From contig NZ_BAEG01000037.1 in the NCBI RefSeq assembly GCF_000238915.1, positions 62,001 through 126,000 on the forward strand: DNA of 64,000 bases, given 5' to 3'. Each line of letters opens with the position of its first letter. The stretch's first letter is position 1. This document shows positions 62,258-64,000 of this stretch, in pieces. Source of the DNA: Arthrobacter globiformis NBRC 12137. Its GTDB lineage: Bacteria > Actinomycetota > Actinomycetes > Actinomycetales > Micrococcaceae. A program made the translations under genes and the position numbers. Under the pieces are notes generated by a model. The model was not told the DNA's origin. It worked only from the letters and a program-made list of their open reading frames with translations, and searched no databases.

Positions 62258-63067
62258 TCAGTAGACGTGGATGTGTTGCTGGACGCGCCGGCCCAGTTCG
62301 CGGTTGCCGCGGATGGCCAGCAGGGTGGCCGTTTCGGTTGCCCCGACCCGGCCGGTACCCCAAAGGATGAAGGCATCGGCGTCGGAAATGATCGTGGCGG
62401 CTGCCGCCTCGTGCTTGTCGGTGGGCTCGGCCGTGACGGCTCCGCTAGGCGACTTGCGCAGGATCCAGGTGCCGCCGCCGTCGCCGCTAAGGAAGATGCG
62501 TACCGGTGCGGTCAGCTGTTCCGCCAGGGTCGGAGGGGACATCTGCGGCAGCCCCGCCAGCAGCCATGCGATGGATGGTTCGATGAATTCCTTGATGGGT
62601 GGCAGTTGGGGGAGGTCCAGTGGCCCGCGTGGTTCGACCAGGTCGTGCCGGAGATGGCAGTAGTGGTCGAACACCAGGGAGTCAGCCACCAGGTGGGCAG
62701 GATACTTTCCGGCGTTGTCGAAGTCGACGAGGAAGTCCCGTGTTGCCGGCGTCTGCATCTGGCGCAGGTTCGACAGCGCAACTGGCAACAGGCTCCGGTA
62801 GGTTTCAACGGTTTGTGCAGGTGTCTCGCTGCGGAAGTGCTCCACCTGCCTGTCGTTGGTTGCCTCGATGTCGCCGCTGACCGGGGACGGCAAGGAGCCA
62901 GGGTCCACGGTCTCGCGGAGGGTGGCGGTCAGGTGGATGAGCACGTCATGGACGGTCCATCCTTGGCAGGCGCTGGCGCGGTCCCAGTCGCTGTCCTGAA
63001 GCCGTGCGGCGAGATCCAGGACGAAGTCCCCCAGCCGTTCCAGCGCGTGGACCGCTTGAAGGCTCAT
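62258..63067 (-). CDS. Maleylpyruvate-isomerase-like mycothiol-dependent (DinB_2) enzyme
   Basis: 269 residues. N-terminal four-helix DinB-like bundle: LGDFVLDLAARLQDSDWDRASACQGWTVHDVLIHLTATLRETV, with the Trp/His region seen in the mycothiol-dependent maleylpyruvate isomerase family and a metal site made of His residues. The C-terminal half has the SCP2/MDMPI-like domain (SGAVTAEPTDKHEAAAATIISDADAFILWGTGR). These enzymes use mycothiol as cofactor for isomerisation or detoxification. Substrate unknown. It overlaps the CoA transferase gene by four bases. Confidence 0.82.
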   Translation of the reverse strand: MSLQAVHALERLGDFVLDLAARLQDSDWDRASACQGWTVHDVLIHLTATLRETVDPGSLPSPVSGDIEATNDRQVEHFRSETPAQTVETYRSLLPVALSNLRQMQTPATRDFLVDFDNAGKYPAHLVADSLVFDHYCHLRHDLVEPRGPLDLPQLPPIKEFIEPSIAWLLAGLPQMSPPTLAEQLTAPVRIFLSGDGGGTWILRKSPSGAVTAEPTDKHEAAAATIISDADAFILWGTGRVGATETATLLAIRGNRELGRRVQQHIHVY

Positions 63068-64000
63068 GTCAGGGCGCCTCTCACCAGGGGCCGCAGCAGT
63101 TCTTCGTTGTGTTGGCCGAGATCAGGCACGGGGCCGGGACGTGCGGATTTGCCGTCGAAGACCAGCGGGGAGCGCGGGAGCAGCAGCGGTGCGCCGTCGT
63201 GGTGGGCGGCCCTGTGGTCTTGAAGGGGGGTGAAGAGGTTCCGGTGTGCCAGCTGGGGGCAGTTGCGGACGTCCTCGATGGTCTGGACAGCCCCTGCCGG
63301 CTGCCCGGTCTCGCGCAGCCGTGCTGTTGCTTCCTCGCGGGTGAGGTTCCCGGCGGCGGCCCATGCTTCCAGGGCGGGCACGATGAGGGTCTTCATGTTC
63401 TTGGCCCGTTTGAGCACGGTGTCCAGTTCCGGATCGTTGGCGAGCTCGGGTCGTTCCATGGCTGTGCAGCAGCGGATCCACATGTCGTCGGTGGGGATGA
63501 CGATGGAGATCCAGCCGCCGTCAGCGGCGCGGAAGGCTCCGACGGGGCTGAATTCGTCGGCTCCACGGGTAGGTACGGCCCCGGTGAATTCGTGCAGGGT
63601 CAGGGGACGTTCGAGCAGGGCAGCTCCGACGTCGTACATGGCGGTGTCGACATGGCAGCCCTGCCCGGTGGTGGCGCGTCCGGTGAGTCCGGCGAGGATG
63701 CCCAGCGCACCCCAGATGCCGGCGAGCAGGTCCATGGTCGACATGGGTGCCAGTCCGGGAGGGGCGTCGGCGGAGGGGCCGATGAGACTGGACAGGCCGC
63801 TCATGGCCTGGATGACCGAGTCGAAAGCGGGCCACTTGGCGTACGGGCCGCCGGAGGCGCCGAAACCTGTGATCTCGCAGATCACCAGCCGCGGGTATTG
63901 TGCACGGAGTTCAGCGGTGCCGAAGCCCTGCCGGGCGAGGGCGCCGGGCCGCAGATTGGATACCAGGACGTCGGCCGTCTTGAGGAGCACGGAGAACTGC
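63064..64000 (-). CDS. CaiB/BaiF (class III) CoA-transferase, N-terminus beyond window
   Basis: At least 312 residues; the frame is open to the window edge and continues upstream of the GTG at 63990, so the true start is outside. Family blocks: LKTADVLVSNLRPGALARQGFGTAELRAQYPRLVICEITGFGASGGPYAKWPAFDSVIQAMSGL, then LAGIWGALGILAGLTGRATTGQGCHVDTAMYD and QPAGAVQTIEDVRNCPQLAHRNLF. The catalytic Asp is the one in HVDTAMYD or nearby. It transfers CoA between carboxylic acids, activating a substrate of unknown identity. Co-transcribed with the downstream genes. Confidence 0.88.
   Translation of the reverse strand, partial: QFSVLLKTADVLVSNLRPGALARQGFGTAELRAQYPRLVICEITGFGASGGPYAKWPAFDSVIQAMSGLSSLIGPSADAPPGLAPMSTMDLLAGIWGALGILAGLTGRATTGQGCHVDTAMYDVGAALLERPLTLHEFTGAVPTRGADEFSPVGAFRAADGGWISIVIPTDDMWIRCCTAMERPELANDPELDTVLKRAKNMKTLIVPALEAWAAAGNLTREEATARLRETGQPAGAVQTIEDVRNCPQLAHRNLFTPLQDHRAAHHDGAPLLLPRSPLVFDGKSARPGPVPDLGQHNEELLRPLVRGALT

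Overview
The window is a high-GC actinobacterial chromosome segment, most likely Arthrobacter, Pseudarthrobacter or a close Micrococcaceae relative, close to the replication origin. This rests on the order gyrB-gyrA-DUF3566-tRNA-Ile-DLW39-tRNA-Ala, the actinobacterial fhaA-fhaB-pstP-ftsW-pbpA-pknA-pknB cluster next to crgA, a class E sortase and pabA, a mycothiol-type DinB enzyme, and frequent GTG starts. The assignment comes from recognised gene order and families, not from any database search.

Region 1 (1-23.2 kb) is conserved core: the gyrase subunits, three tRNAs (Ile-GAT, Ala-TGC, Leu-CAG), a DMT exporter, a glycosyltransferase, a cyclophilin, a rhomboid protease, an AhpD-like protein, a TAG-like glycosylase, CrgA, a sortase, PabA, and the seven-gene phospho-signalling and elongation/division cluster on the minus strand. 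Two intergenic regions around the AhpD-like gene (9.15-9.57 and 10.13-10.26 kb) carry many DnaA-box-like nonamers. They also contain a composite motif (DnaA-like box followed by CTGTTAATAACT) repeated three times.

Region 2 (23.2-24.6 kb) is an apparently intact IS481-type element of 1348 bp. It has 49-bp imperfect terminal inverted repeats and sits exactly at the 3' end of tRNA-Leu. It is flanked by a 16-bp direct repeat and separates the tRNA from its terminator.

Region 3 (24.9-38.9 kb) is a sugar-acid catabolic locus: an ACS-type MFS transporter, two D-2-hydroxyacid dehydrogenases, a five-gene Dpp/Opp-type ABC importer, a glucarate-dehydratase-like enzyme with a divergent LysR regulator, and a galactarate/talarate-dehydratase-like enzyme with a FadR-type GntR regulator. 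A matching palindromic operator candidate (CTTGTAGTACAAG) lies upstream of the last gene.

Region 4 (39.3-55.9 kb) is accessory and worn. It has an APC permease, a polar-amino-acid-type ABC importer, remnants of IS30, IS110 and IS256 elements, and a minus-strand catabolic operon in which intact genes (SDR, carboxymuconolactone-decarboxylase-like, ABM monooxygenase) alternate with broken ones (Zn-alcohol dehydrogenase, hydroxyisobutyrate-dehydrogenase-like, metallo-beta-lactamase-fold). A GntR/FCD regulator follows, then an SCP2-like protein with an alpha/beta hydrolase, an ISL3 remnant that cut off the next gene, and a second APC permease. Three intergenic regions (41.05, 49.34 and 50.21 kb) share a GTATTAC-type operator candidate, which suggests that the regulator at 49.4 kb once controlled the ABC importer, the decayed operon and the hydrolase pair as one regulon.

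Region 5 (55.9-64 kb) is a minus-strand operon with an Lrp/AsnC regulator: CaiB-type CoA transferase (cut by the window edge), mycothiol-dependent DinB-type enzyme, SDR, succinate-semialdehyde dehydrogenase, 4-aminobutyrate transaminase and an aminobutyraldehyde-type dehydrogenase. The last three read as putrescine/GABA catabolism. The first three do not belong to the textbook pathway and are the least explained part of this region.
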